From: Salinimicrobium gaetbulicola
GTDB taxonomy: Bacteria; Bacteroidota; Bacteroidia; Flavobacteriales; Flavobacteriaceae
Length of the DNA: 64,000 nucleotides
Direction of reading: 5' to 3'
Assembly: GCF_042676025.1 (NCBI RefSeq)
Contig: NZ_JBHTJP010000035.1
Coordinates: 372,001 to 436,000, forward strand
The notes beneath the pieces are model-generated. The model did not search any database. It saw nothing but the letters and a program-made list of their open reading frames with translations, and was not told the origin of the DNA. Positions within the stretch are counted from its first letter, which is position 1. Each line of letters begins with the position of its first letter. Of this stretch, positions 43,572-52,808 are shown piece by piece. Position numbers and translations under genes: made by a program.

Positions 43572-45206
43572 ATGAACCATCATATTTCAGATAAAAAAGA
43601 AAGGATTCCGGCCCAGAACGGCCGTTTCATCTTTTATCTTTTATTCATTTTCTCATTTCTTTTTTCCCTGTCTACTGAAGCTCAAAAAGTGACTTCAGAG
43701 GTTGATACCGCCTCGATCAGACTGGGGGAACAAATTAAATACCGAATTGAAGTTGAAACCGATTCTTCAGATCTGGTGGTATTTCCGGAAGGACAAACCT
43801 TCACACCATTGGAAATGGTCGAATCTTTCCCCATTGACACCAACAGGATCCAGGAGCGTTTCAAATTGATCAAGGAATATTCTTTGACGCAGTGGGATTC
43901 CGGAAGTTATACCATCCCGCGACAACGCTTGGTCATCAATGAAAGACCTGTGTTTACCGATTCGGTTTTAATACAAGTTGCCGACGTAGCGGTTGACACT
44001 ACCAAACAAAAAATGTTTCCTATAAAACCTTCGGTAGAAGTCCCTTCGGGGTTTTCAGTACCTGTGTGGTTATGGTGGTTGATAGGAATACTCCTGATCA
44101 TCCTCATAGGAGTCCTGTTTTATTTCCGAAGAAGGAGAAAAAAGGCTGAAGCCGCTAAAAAATTGCCGCCATATGAACAGGCGATCTTCGAACTGCAGCA
44201 GCTTGACAATTCCCATTTGTTGGAACAGCGGGAGATAAAGGAATATTATTCCCAGCTTTCGGCGGCGGTGCGACGTTACCTTGACGGGGAAGTTTATGAT
44301 CACGCTATGGAGAGTACTACCGGCGAGTTGATCGAATATTTGCAACAAGAGAAGGAAACCGGACATTTGAATCTTTCTGAAGAGACCATTTTGAAACTGA
44401 GAACTATTTTGGAAAGGGCCGATCTTGCAAAATTTGCCGGTTCAAGACCTGATGTGATCACAGCCAGGGAAGACCGAAGCAGTGTGGAACATGTCATCAA
44501 AGACACCAAAGCTTCCATACCACAGCCTTCCGAAGAAGACCTGTTGAAGGATCAGGAATACAAGGCAAAACTGGAGCAAAAAAAGAAGGTGAGAAAGATC
44601 ATTTTAGGAGTGGTTATTTTTGTGCTTCTGATTGGTGCAGGTACCGCTTACGTTATTTCCACTAAAGGCTTTGATTACTTCAGGGACACTTATTTCGGAA
44701 ATGAGAGCAAGGAAATGCTGGAAGGGGATTGGATCAGGAGTGAGTACGGATCTCCCGCGGTGGCGGTCACGACTCCGCAGGTACTTACCCGGGTTATCAA
44801 TGATTCCGTTTCAAACAACGCCGGAAAACAAACTTTTAGAGCAGGTAGCCTGGCATCAAATCTTTATGTTGATCTGAAAACCCGCCCGGTGGGTCAGGAT
44901 TTCAAGCTGGAATCTGCAATTGAGGAGGTTTATAATTACCTTGAAAAAAATGGCGCCCGAAATATCATTACCAAGCAGGAAGATATTACCACCCTAAATG
45001 GAGCTAAAGGCCTCCGTATCTTCGGAACCATGGGACTGGAATGGAAAAATGACAGGCTCCTTCAAAAGGAATATACTATCCTGAATTTTGCTGAAGGTGG
45101 CGGATATCAACAAATTGTCGTGATCTGGAATGAAGGAGACACCTATGCCGAAGAGATCGCAAACCGAATAATGGATTCTGTTGAACTTAGAAACGCTGAA
45201 AATTAA
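43572..45206 (+). CDS. Bat-operon two-span membrane protein (544 aa)
   Basis: A signal-anchor or signal peptide (residues ~20-36) is followed by a beta-rich periplasmic domain that resembles the N-terminal domain of BatD (VDTASIRLGEQIKYRIEV). A transmembrane helix comes at ~176-196 (WLWWLIGILLIILIGVLFYF), then a cytosolic helical region (YYSQLSAAVRRYLDGEV, as in BatD tails), a second helix at ~348-366 and a C-terminal ~180-residue domain with no recognisable relatives. Its stop overlaps batA (TAATG). This gene occupies the place of the DUF4381-type gene of other Bat clusters; the C-terminal extension is unusual. Confidence 0.78.
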   Translation: MNHHISDKKERIPAQNGRFIFYLLFIFSFLFSLSTEAQKVTSEVDTASIRLGEQIKYRIEVETDSSDLVVFPEGQTFTPLEMVESFPIDTNRIQERFKLIKEYSLTQWDSGSYTIPRQRLVINERPVFTDSVLIQVADVAVDTTKQKMFPIKPSVEVPSGFSVPVWLWWLIGILLIILIGVLFYFRRRRKKAEAAKKLPPYEQAIFELQQLDNSHLLEQREIKEYYSQLSAAVRRYLDGEVYDHAMESTTGELIEYLQQEKETGHLNLSEETILKLRTILERADLAKFAGSRPDVITAREDRSSVEHVIKDTKASIPQPSEEDLLKDQEYKAKLEQKKKVRKIILGVVIFVLLIGAGTAYVISTKGFDYFRDTYFGNESKEMLEGDWIRSEYGSPAVAVTTPQVLTRVINDSVSNNAGKQTFRAGSLASNLYVDLKTRPVGQDFKLESAIEEVYNYLEKNGARNIITKQEDITTLNGAKGLRIFGTMGLEWKNDRLLQKEYTILNFAEGGGYQQIVVIWNEGDTYAEEIANRIMDSVELRNAEN

Positions 45207-46210
45207 TGTTTGAGAATTTGATCTTTGAAGACCCTCAGTTTTTCTGGCTTTTGCTGCTTATTCCGCTGGCTGTGGCCTGGTATATTTGGCAAAGGAACCG
45301 GCAAACGGCCGTATTGAGGATTTCCAGCATTCAGGGATTTAAAGCGAACCCGGGAATTTTGGGAAAACTTCGGCCTGTATTGTTCTTTTTAAGGTTGCTG
45401 GTCCTTTCACTTGTTATTACTGCGTTGGCCAGACCCAGATCTGTTGATGTATCGACCAGGTCGAGCAGTACTTTGGGGATAGACATCGTGATGGCCATTG
45501 ATGTTTCAGCCAGTATGCTTGCAAGAGACCTTGAACCAAATAGACTGGAAGCGACTAAAAATGTGGCGGCAGATTTTATTAAAAATCGGCCGGGTGACCG
45601 CATTGGATTAGTAGTGTATGCGGGAGAAAGTTTTACAAAGACTCCCATTACCAGTGATAAAAGCATTGTTTTGAGTTCGCTGGAAGATGTGAAATACAAT
45701 AATGTGCTGGAAAATGGAACCGCAATTGGGATGGGTCTGGCAACAGCCGTAAACAGACTAAAAGACAGCAAGGCAGAGAGCAAGGTGATCATTCTGCTTA
45801 CAGACGGGATGAATAATGCCGGTTTTATTGAGCCTAAGATTGCAAGTGAACTGGCGTTGGAATACGGTATTAAAACATATACGATTGGAGTAGGTAGCAA
45901 TGGAACCGCCCTTTCTCCAATTGCGATAAGGCCAGATGGTTCTTTTCAATACGGAAGGGTGCCTGTGGAGATCGATGAGGATCTATTGAAGGAGATAGCC
46001 CAGGATACTGGTGGAAAATACTTTAGGGCGACCAATAATGAAAAACTGGAGGAGATCTATGAAGAGATCGATTCCCTGGAAAAAACCGAGATCGAAGAAT
46101 TCAAATTCTATAATTATGAAGAGAAATTCAGGCCGCTTATTTTGCTGGCAGGTTTTTTACTCATTTTTGAAGTATTGTTGAGGTTTACCTTTTTCAGAAG
46201 TTTTATTTAA
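45206..46210 (+). CDS. batA: BatA, VWA domain membrane protein
   Basis: A 334-residue protein with two N-terminal helices, a von Willebrand A domain with the metal site IDVSASMLARDLEPNR and LTDGMNNAG, and a C-terminal helix (residues ~312-330). The domain faces the periplasm. It starts inside the stop codon of the preceding gene and is followed 3 bases later by batB. Bat proteins support oxidative stress tolerance; the molecular task is not settled. Confidence 0.92.
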   Translation: MFENLIFEDPQFFWLLLLIPLAVAWYIWQRNRQTAVLRISSIQGFKANPGILGKLRPVLFFLRLLVLSLVITALARPRSVDVSTRSSSTLGIDIVMAIDVSASMLARDLEPNRLEATKNVAADFIKNRPGDRIGLVVYAGESFTKTPITSDKSIVLSSLEDVKYNNVLENGTAIGMGLATAVNRLKDSKAESKVIILLTDGMNNAGFIEPKIASELALEYGIKTYTIGVGSNGTALSPIAIRPDGSFQYGRVPVEIDEDLLKEIAQDTGGKYFRATNNEKLEEIYEEIDSLEKTEIEEFKFYNYEEKFRPLILLAGFLLIFEVLLRFTFFRSFI

Positions 46211-46212
46211 AA

Positions 46213-47259
46213 ATGAACGGAATGTTCTTATTAGAAGACAAGACATATTTCTGGTTATTACTGGTGATCCCGGTACTGGTGCTGCTGTTTGCGCTTCTGG
46301 TGTTCTGGAAGAAGAGGACCCAGAATAAATTTGCAGATAAGGAACTGCTCAGGAAATTAAGTCCTGACAGATCCTTGGGGAAATCGATCCTTAAGCTGGT
46401 GACTATTTCTCTTGGCATTGCCTGCCTTGTCATTGCCCTGGTAAATCCCAAATTTGGCACAAAATTGGAAACGGTAAAAAGAGAAGGTGTTGATGTGGTT
46501 TTCGCGCTTGATGTTTCCAAAAGTATGCTGGCAGAGGATATTGCGCCAAACAGGCTTGAGAAATCAAAGCAGCTGGTAACCCAGATCATCAATAATCTTG
46601 CGAGCGATCGGGTAGGGATCATTGCCTATGCAGGTAGTGCTTTTCCGCAACTGCCAATTACGACAGATTATGCGGCTGCCAAAATGTTCCTTCAGGCGAT
46701 GAATACAGACATGGTTTCATCGCAGGGAACGGCCATTAGAGATGCGATCGAGCTGGCTACTACTTATTTCAATGACCAGGATCAAACCAACAGGATCGTA
46801 TTTTTGATCAGTGATGGGGAAGATCACGAAGGGCAAGCCGCAGATATTGCCAAAGAAGCAGCCCGCGAAGGCATCAGGATCGTTACTATTGGGGTGGGAA
46901 CTCCCAAAGGTGGTCCGATTCCAAACAAGAGAAACGGAATTATTCAGAGTTATAAAAAAGACAATAACGGGGAAACCGTGATAACACGGTTGAACCCTCA
47001 AACTTTACAGGAGATCGCTTCCGCAGCAAATGGAGAATATATCAGCGGCACCTCTACGACAGAGGTCGTTGAGAAAGTAACAGAGATCCTTCAGAATATG
47101 GATAAAAAGGAATTTGAATCGCAACAAATAGCCGAATACAAGAGCCAGTTCCAATGGTTCCTTGGACTGGGGTTGTTCTTTTTGATCCTGGATATCCTTT
47201 TCCTGGAACGCCAGACATCATGGCTGAAAAGATTAAATTTGTTCAACGAGGAAAAGTAG
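46213..47259 (+). CDS. batB: BatB, VWA domain membrane protein
   Basis: A 348-residue paralogue of BatA with the same plan: N-terminal helix LLLVIPVLVLLFALLVF, second helix, VWA domain with ALDVSKSMLAEDIAPNR and LISDGEDHEGQ, and a C-terminal helix. Transcribed with batA and batC. Confidence 0.92.
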   Translation: MNGMFLLEDKTYFWLLLVIPVLVLLFALLVFWKKRTQNKFADKELLRKLSPDRSLGKSILKLVTISLGIACLVIALVNPKFGTKLETVKREGVDVVFALDVSKSMLAEDIAPNRLEKSKQLVTQIINNLASDRVGIIAYAGSAFPQLPITTDYAAAKMFLQAMNTDMVSSQGTAIRDAIELATTYFNDQDQTNRIVFLISDGEDHEGQAADIAKEAAREGIRIVTIGVGTPKGGPIPNKRNGIIQSYKKDNNGETVITRLNPQTLQEIASAANGEYISGTSTTEVVEKVTEILQNMDKKEFESQQIAEYKSQFQWFLGLGLFFLILDILFLERQTSWLKRLNLFNEEK

Positions 47260-47271
47260 CAGATAGAAAAA

Positions 47272-48144
47272 ATGGAAAGACTGTTGAAAATAGCATTTTT
47301 GGGAATCCTTTTTTTAGGGTTTATTCCGCTTTCTGCGCAGGAAGATCCTGAAAAATCGGCTCGTTTAGCTAAGAAATATATGCAGCAGGCTGAAGAAGCC
47401 CTCGAAGAAAATGACCTAGCTAATGCTGAAGCCTATTATCGTCAGGCCATAGCCAAGGATCCTTCTAATGCAGCTGCCCGGTATAACCTGGGAAACCTTT
47501 ATTACAACAATGAAATTACCGGGGAAGCAGTGGAGCGTCATACGCAGTCTGCAAAAGTAGCCGAAGAGAAACCGCTGAAGCATGATTCCTTTCACAATCA
47601 GGGGAATTCCTTTATGAAACAAAAGAAGTATAAAGAAGCGGTCGAAGCTTATAAGAATTCTCTTAGAAACAATCCCAATGATGAAGAAACCCGTTACAAT
47701 TATGCTCTCGCCAAAAAGCTTTTAGAAGAAGAGAAAAAAGGCGGCGGGGAAGATGATAAGGACCAGCAGAAGAAGGATCAGCAAGATCAAAAACAAGATC
47801 AGCAAAAGGATAAAGAGGAGCAGGAAGGCGATCAGGGTGAGAAAGAACAAAATGAGGACGGCAAGCCTGAAGAGAAAGATAAAGGTGGTGAAAAGGATAA
47901 AAAAGAGGGTGATGATGAGAAAGATGATAAAGGAAAACCTCAGGATAAAGACAAGCAAAAGGATCAGGGAGATAAATCAAAAGAGGAGCAGCCCAAGCAG
48001 CCACAACCCAGACCAGGTCAGCTTTCTCCCCAACAAGTAAAGAACCTGCTGGAAGCAATGGGGAATGAAGAAAAGAAAGTTCAGGAAAAAATAAACGCCG
48101 AAAAGGTGAAAGGCTCTCCAACAAAAGCAGAAAAAGACTGGTAA
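47272..48144 (+). CDS. batC: BatC, exported TPR protein with charged tail
   Basis: A 290-residue protein. After a signal peptide (residues 1-22) come about three TPR units (ANAEAYYRQAIAKDPSNAAA, KYKEAVEAYKNSLRNNP). Residues ~160-245 are almost only K, D, E, Q and G, coded by a long purine-rich run (about 47735-47990). The C-terminal PRPGQLSPQQVKNLLEAMG motif is typical of BatC. The TPRs suggest a scaffold for the VWA proteins. Confidence 0.9.
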   Translation: MERLLKIAFLGILFLGFIPLSAQEDPEKSARLAKKYMQQAEEALEENDLANAEAYYRQAIAKDPSNAAARYNLGNLYYNNEITGEAVERHTQSAKVAEEKPLKHDSFHNQGNSFMKQKKYKEAVEAYKNSLRNNPNDEETRYNYALAKKLLEEEKKGGGEDDKDQQKKDQQDQKQDQQKDKEEQEGDQGEKEQNEDGKPEEKDKGGEKDKKEGDDEKDDKGKPQDKDKQKDQGDKSKEEQPKQPQPRPGQLSPQQVKNLLEAMGNEEKKVQEKINAEKVKGSPTKAEKDW

Positions 48145-48160
48145 TAACAGTAAATCAATA

Positions 48161-49924
48161 ATGAAAAGTAAAATTCTATTTTTAGCGTTTTTTCTAATGA
48201 TCTCGGACTTTGCCGTTGCACAGGTGCAGTTTGAAGCAAAGGCCAGTAAGACGAAACTGGGCGTTAATGAGCGCCTGCGGGTAGATTTTACCATGAACGA
48301 GGATGGGGATAATTTTAATCCGCCTTCCTTTTCAAATTTTACAGTGGTAGGTGGTCCTAATCAGGCGGTGAGCAATAGCTGGGTTAACGGGAAAAGAAGC
48401 TACTCCAAAACCTACAGTTATTTCCTGGCTCCCAAAAAACGAGGAAAGTTCACGATTGGCCAGGCAGAGATCACCATCGAAGAAAATGTCTATAAAACGA
48501 CTCCTTTGGAGATCGAAGTGACAGCTGCCGTTGATGAGCCTACCGACGGCAATAATTCTGAATTTGTAGCATCTGAGAACCTGCATCTGGTGGCTGAGAT
48601 CTCGAACACAAATCCCTATTTGAACGAAGCGATCACGGTGGTTTATAAACTCTATGTAAGTCCGCGTATCAATGTTAGTGACTGGCGCCAGATCGACAAT
48701 CCAAAATTCAGTGATTTCTGGAGTCAGAATATTGACATGCAGCGCCTTCAGGTTGAAAATGGTGAATATGAGGGGGAACCATACCGGTATGTAGTGCTTC
48801 GGAAAACCGTTTTATACCCTCAAAAGACCGGTAAACTCAATATTGAGCCGTTGACCCTGGCGGTGTCTGTAGAGGTGCCAACCGAGAGAAGGGATATCTT
48901 CGGAAACCGCTTTTATGAGACAGTTGATAAAACCGTTGCTGCCGGAAACCGCACGATCAATGTGAAGCCGCTTCCACAGGAAGGAAAACCTGAAGGATTT
49001 ACCGGAGCAGTTGGAAAAAACCTGATTTTTAAGGTGAACGTCGATAAAAGAGAATTGAACGCAACCGAGTCTCTGGAGGCAGAAGTACAGGTAAGCGGCC
49101 GGGGAAATTTGAAACTTTTTGATCTTCCGCCATTGACCGTCCCGGCTTCTATGGAAAAATATGAACCGGAGTATGCCGAAGATGTTAAAACGAATTTGAA
49201 CGGAATGCAGGGAAGCATTTCTAATACATATACCTTGGTGCCGCAAACAAAGGGTAAATACCCGATTCCACCCGTTTCATTTTCTTATTTTGACCTCGCC
49301 TCAGAATCCTATAAAACGCTTACTTCAGAAGAGATCCTGATCGACGTTCAAAGGGGGCCTGCCAAAGGAGTTGCTTCAAATGCAGGTTCTGGTCCGGTAC
49401 AGCAGCAAATTCCTGCTATTACCAGTCAATTCAGGTATATCAAGCTTAAGACCAGTCTGAAACCGCTTGGAGAATCTGCTTTCATAGGATCTCCGCTATT
49501 CTGGAGCCTTTTCGCTTTACCGTTGATGCTTATCCCGCTGGCGATCATTTTCGGAAATAAACGCAAAGCTATGGCCGGAGATGTGAGAGGGAATCGTGTA
49601 AGAAAGGCAGATAAACTTGCAAGGAAATATCTTTCCGCAGCTAAAAGGAACCTGGGAGACCAGAAGAAATTCTATGAATCTCTTGAAAGGGCTTTACATA
49701 ACTATTTGAAGGCAAAACTACATATTCAAACCAGCGAAATGAGCAAGGAGCGTATTCAGGACCTGTTGATCTCTAACGGTGTATCTTCAGAGACTGTAAC
49801 TGATTTCGTGAAATTGCTCGAAAGCTGTGAATTTGCCCGTTATACCCCGGCATCTTCCGTAGCAATGCATCAGGACTACGATAAAGCAGTAGAAGTAATT
49901 TCTGAAATTGATAAGCAGGTATGA
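48161..49924 (+). CDS. batD: BatD, oxygen tolerance protein
   Basis: A 587-residue envelope protein with a signal peptide ending in AVAQ, repeated beta-sandwich domains over residues ~20-400 (VSGRGNLKLFDLPPLTVP is the usual BatD motif), one transmembrane helix at ~447-467 and a cytosolic helical tail. Its stop overlaps the batE start by 4 bases. Confidence 0.92.
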   Translation: MKSKILFLAFFLMISDFAVAQVQFEAKASKTKLGVNERLRVDFTMNEDGDNFNPPSFSNFTVVGGPNQAVSNSWVNGKRSYSKTYSYFLAPKKRGKFTIGQAEITIEENVYKTTPLEIEVTAAVDEPTDGNNSEFVASENLHLVAEISNTNPYLNEAITVVYKLYVSPRINVSDWRQIDNPKFSDFWSQNIDMQRLQVENGEYEGEPYRYVVLRKTVLYPQKTGKLNIEPLTLAVSVEVPTERRDIFGNRFYETVDKTVAAGNRTINVKPLPQEGKPEGFTGAVGKNLIFKVNVDKRELNATESLEAEVQVSGRGNLKLFDLPPLTVPASMEKYEPEYAEDVKTNLNGMQGSISNTYTLVPQTKGKYPIPPVSFSYFDLASESYKTLTSEEILIDVQRGPAKGVASNAGSGPVQQQIPAITSQFRYIKLKTSLKPLGESAFIGSPLFWSLFALPLMLIPLAIIFGNKRKAMAGDVRGNRVRKADKLARKYLSAAKRNLGDQKKFYESLERALHNYLKAKLHIQTSEMSKERIQDLLISNGVSSETVTDFVKLLESCEFARYTPASSVAMHQDYDKAVEVISEIDKQV

Positions 49925-50670
49925 AAAAGTTGATCTTTATATTTTTCTTGTTCGTTGCTCATTTGGGAACGGCTCAAAATGAGGAGCTTTTTGAAAGAGC
50001 TAATCAGGCCTATGCCGATGCAAATTATGATGAGGCTGTGCAGATGTACACAGACATTCTGGAGAATGGAGAGACTTCTGCGGCTCTGCATTATAATCTT
50101 GGGAATGCACATTACAAATTGAATAATGTTGCGCCAAGCATCTATCATTATGAAAAAGCCTTATTGCTGGCTCCTGGAGATAAAGATGTCACTAACAACC
50201 TGAAGTTTGCCAGGAAAATGGCAATTGATGCCATAGAAGAACCTTCCGAAGAAGGTTTTTACGGAATTTTTTCAAGTGTAACTTCGGTATTTAGCCCGAC
50301 TACCTGGGCCTGGATCGGGATTATTAGTATGCTCATGTTTGTAGTGTTCTTCCTTGGATATTATTTCAGCGGAAAAGTGCTTTTTAAAAGGATTTTATTT
50401 ATCGCCGGGCTGGTTTTTCTTTTTCTTGCGGTATCCTCTACGGTAGTAGGACTGTTAAAACAAAACCTTCTTGAGAACAGGTCTTATGCGATCATCTTTG
50501 CTGAAGAAGTGGAGGTCAAAAGTGAACCTAACGTAAGAAGTTCTGAAGTATTCTTATTACATGAAGGCGCGAAAGTGAAAGTCACCGAAGATTTCCAGGG
50601 TTGGACTGAAATAGAACTACCTAACGGAAGCCAGGGTTGGATAAGATCTAAAGAGTTAAAACTGTTGTAG
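49921..50670 (+). CDS. batE: BatE, TPR and SH3 domain protein
   Basis: A 249-residue protein: signal peptide (cut near AQNEEL), two TPR units (YNLGNAHYKLNNVAPSIYHY), two membrane helices (~127-148 and ~156-175) and a C-terminal bacterial SH3 domain (VEVKSEPNVRSSEVFLLHEG, GWTEIELPNGSQGWI). It closes the Bat operon. Known from Bacteroides and Leptospira Bat studies by name; the mechanism is open. Confidence 0.9.
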   Translation: MKKLIFIFFLFVAHLGTAQNEELFERANQAYADANYDEAVQMYTDILENGETSAALHYNLGNAHYKLNNVAPSIYHYEKALLLAPGDKDVTNNLKFARKMAIDAIEEPSEEGFYGIFSSVTSVFSPTTWAWIGIISMLMFVVFFLGYYFSGKVLFKRILFIAGLVFLFLAVSSTVVGLLKQNLLENRSYAIIFAEEVEVKSEPNVRSSEVFLLHEGAKVKVTEDFQGWTEIELPNGSQGWIRSKELKLL

Positions 50671-50683
50671 CGACAAGTATTTC

Positions 50684-50715
50684 TTTGGTCACAATCTTAA
50701 TAAGTGCTATTTTTG
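50684..50715 (+). promoter_or_regulatory. Complete Bacteroidota-type promoter
   Basis: TTTG (50684-50687) and TATTTTTG (50708-50715) are 20 bases apart, a full match to both elements. The next ATG is 7 bases past the box, so the transcript should have a leader of only a few bases. Confidence 0.7.
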
Positions 50716-50721
50716 CCGCTT

Positions 50722-51012
50722 ATGAAAAGTATCGCCCTTATTTTATCCATCATTTTTATGAGCTTCGTGGCCGGTCCTACGGTTGTGGCGCTTATTGATG
50801 ATACGGTCGATATGTCATTCGCATTTACTGCCAACGAGGAAGAAAATTCCTCTAAGAACTTGTTGTCCTTTGAATCCCTTATTGAGGAGACTTATTCCAA
50901 CCATGAGAGTATTCAGTACCTAAGAACACATTCTTCACAGCGGTTCTCCTATCAGGAAGGTGGTCATCAGGTCTACCTGGAAGTACTCTCCCCTCCGCCT
51001 CGAAACATTTAA
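50722..51012 (+). CDS. Small exported protein of unknown function (96 aa)
   Basis: A signal-peptide-like N terminus (IALILSIIFMSFVAGPTVVAL) and a short hydrophilic mature part with a Ser/Glu-rich middle, ending SPPPRNI. No cysteines, no domain I recognise. The ATG at 50722 follows a textbook promoter, which supports it as a real gene. It precedes the SulP transporter by 160 bases; a functional link is only positional. That gap holds a 6-bp hairpin (51083-51099) and no other clear feature. Confidence 0.6.
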   Translation: MKSIALILSIIFMSFVAGPTVVALIDDTVDMSFAFTANEEENSSKNLLSFESLIEETYSNHESIQYLRTHSSQRFSYQEGGHQVYLEVLSPPPRNI

Positions 51013-51173
51013 ATTTTTCGTTTTTTAGAGATCCGCGTTTTCCGGGGCTGTCGTTATATGGCTCATGGTACGTACTTATTTTCAGCGAGCCAATCGCTGC
51101 CTGATCTCATTTCACAGTATTTATTTTTTAATTATTGACGGGTTATTTCAACCTGTCCAAAAACGTAATTTTT

Positions 51174-52751
51174 ATGTTCAAGCATATCAAAAAAGATTTG
51201 CCTGCCAGTATTGTAGTATTTTTTGTTGCCCTTCCCCTGTGTCTCGGTATCGCCCTTGCCAGTGGTGCACCTTTGTTTTCGGGGTTAATCGCTGGTATTG
51301 TCGGAGGAATCGTTGTAGGTGCACTAAGTAAATCCAGTCTTGGTGTTAGTGGTCCCGCAGCAGGATTGGCAGCTATTGTACTTGCGGCTATTGCCAGTTT
51401 AGGAAGTTACCAGGATTTTCTTTTAGCAGTGGTATTATCTGGAGCTATTCAAATTTTATTTGGAGTTTTAAAAGCAGGAATTATTGGTTATTATTTTCCT
51501 TCATCGGTAATTAAGGGAATGCTTACCGGGATTGGAATTATAATTATTCTAAAGCAAATCCCACATTTTTTCGGCTATACAGATAGTCCCATTGGAGACT
51601 GGAATTTCTTTCAATTAGATGGTGAAAATACGTTTTCTGCCCTCGGAAATATTTTCAATTACATTAGTCCCGGTTCTACCTTAATTGCCTTATTTGCGAT
51701 GGGGATCCTTATTTTATGGGATTCAGTTCTTTCCAAAAAGGGCAAAATATTTAAATTGATCCAGGGCCCACTAGTTGCGGTGGCAGTTGGGATAATCTTC
51801 AATGTGATTAGCCAGAGTTTTGATAGCCTGTCTATTGCTCCGGGATTGCTTGTTAATGTTCCGGTACCGGATAGTTTTGATTCCTTTATTGGGCAGTTTA
51901 CATTTCCTTCTTTCCGCATGATAGGGAACATGGAAATTTGGGTAACCGCGTTTACATTAGCCTTAGTTGCCAGTTTGGAAACCCTTTTATGTGTAGAAGC
52001 CACAGATAAACTGGATCCTCATAAAAGAACCACGCCTACTAACAGGGAATTATTCGCCCAGGGAACAGGGAATGTGGTTTCTGGATTGATTGGAGGATTG
52101 CCAATCACTCAGGTGATCGTGAGGAGTTCTGCTAACATTCAGTCTGGTGGACAAACCAAACTTTCTGCGATTTTACACGGTGGATTACTATTGATATCAG
52201 TTATCATTATCCCAAAAGTTTTGAACCTTATTCCATTATCAGTTTTAGCTGCAATTTTATTCCTTGTAGGTTATAAACTTGCTAAACCACAGCTTTTTGT
52301 ACAGATGTATAAGGCCGGATGGAAACAATCTGTTCCTTTCTTTGTTACCGTAACAGGGATCATTTTTGGAGACCTCCTCATAGGAATAACCCTGGGTCTA
52401 CTAGTAGGAATATGTGTTATACTTATTAAGAGCTACCAGAACTCTTACTTCCTTCACAAAGAAGATGTGGCAGATGGAAGTAAGACCGTAAAAATGACCC
52501 TGGCTGAAGAGGTAACATTTATTAATAAAGGAGCTATTATTAAAGAGCTTAACAAACTCGAGGATAATTCTTATCTTATTATGGATGTGACGAAAACTCA
52601 TTATCTTGATAACGACATCGTAGAAATACTGGATGATTTCAAAGTAAAAGCTGAAGAAAAGAATATCAATATAAAGATCATTTCTGAAAGAGGTATAGTT
52701 GAAAACCCGGAAAGTTATCAGCAATTTTTTAATAAACCGAAAACTGCTTAA
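51174..52751 (+). CDS. SulP family anion transporter
   Basis: A 525-residue membrane protein of the SLC26/SulP family, about twelve to fourteen helices (start LPASIVVFFVALPLCLGIAL), followed by a compact STAS-like cytosolic domain (residues ~440-520, NSYLIMDVTKTHYLDNDIVE). The ATG at 51174 (MFKHIKKDLP) fits the family better than an upstream TTG. A beta-carbonic anhydrase gene follows 57 bases on, so bicarbonate is the likely substrate; sulfate is the main alternative. Confidence 0.88.
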   Translation: MFKHIKKDLPASIVVFFVALPLCLGIALASGAPLFSGLIAGIVGGIVVGALSKSSLGVSGPAAGLAAIVLAAIASLGSYQDFLLAVVLSGAIQILFGVLKAGIIGYYFPSSVIKGMLTGIGIIIILKQIPHFFGYTDSPIGDWNFFQLDGENTFSALGNIFNYISPGSTLIALFAMGILILWDSVLSKKGKIFKLIQGPLVAVAVGIIFNVISQSFDSLSIAPGLLVNVPVPDSFDSFIGQFTFPSFRMIGNMEIWVTAFTLALVASLETLLCVEATDKLDPHKRTTPTNRELFAQGTGNVVSGLIGGLPITQVIVRSSANIQSGGQTKLSAILHGGLLLISVIIIPKVLNLIPLSVLAAILFLVGYKLAKPQLFVQMYKAGWKQSVPFFVTVTGIIFGDLLIGITLGLLVGICVILIKSYQNSYFLHKEDVADGSKTVKMTLAEEVTFINKGAIIKELNKLEDNSYLIMDVTKTHYLDNDIVEILDDFKVKAEEKNINIKIISERGIVENPESYQQFFNKPKTA

Positions 52752-52808
52752 TATGCAGGTGTCTAAAAATGCCGCATACAATCGTTTTTAAACCTAAATA
52801 GATAAACT

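Noticed and set aside
47663..48124. A 153-codon minus-strand frame and hydrophobic shorter ones opposite batC
   Set aside because: They arise from the complement of the purine-rich Lys/Glu/Asp tail of BatC and are not plausible proteins.
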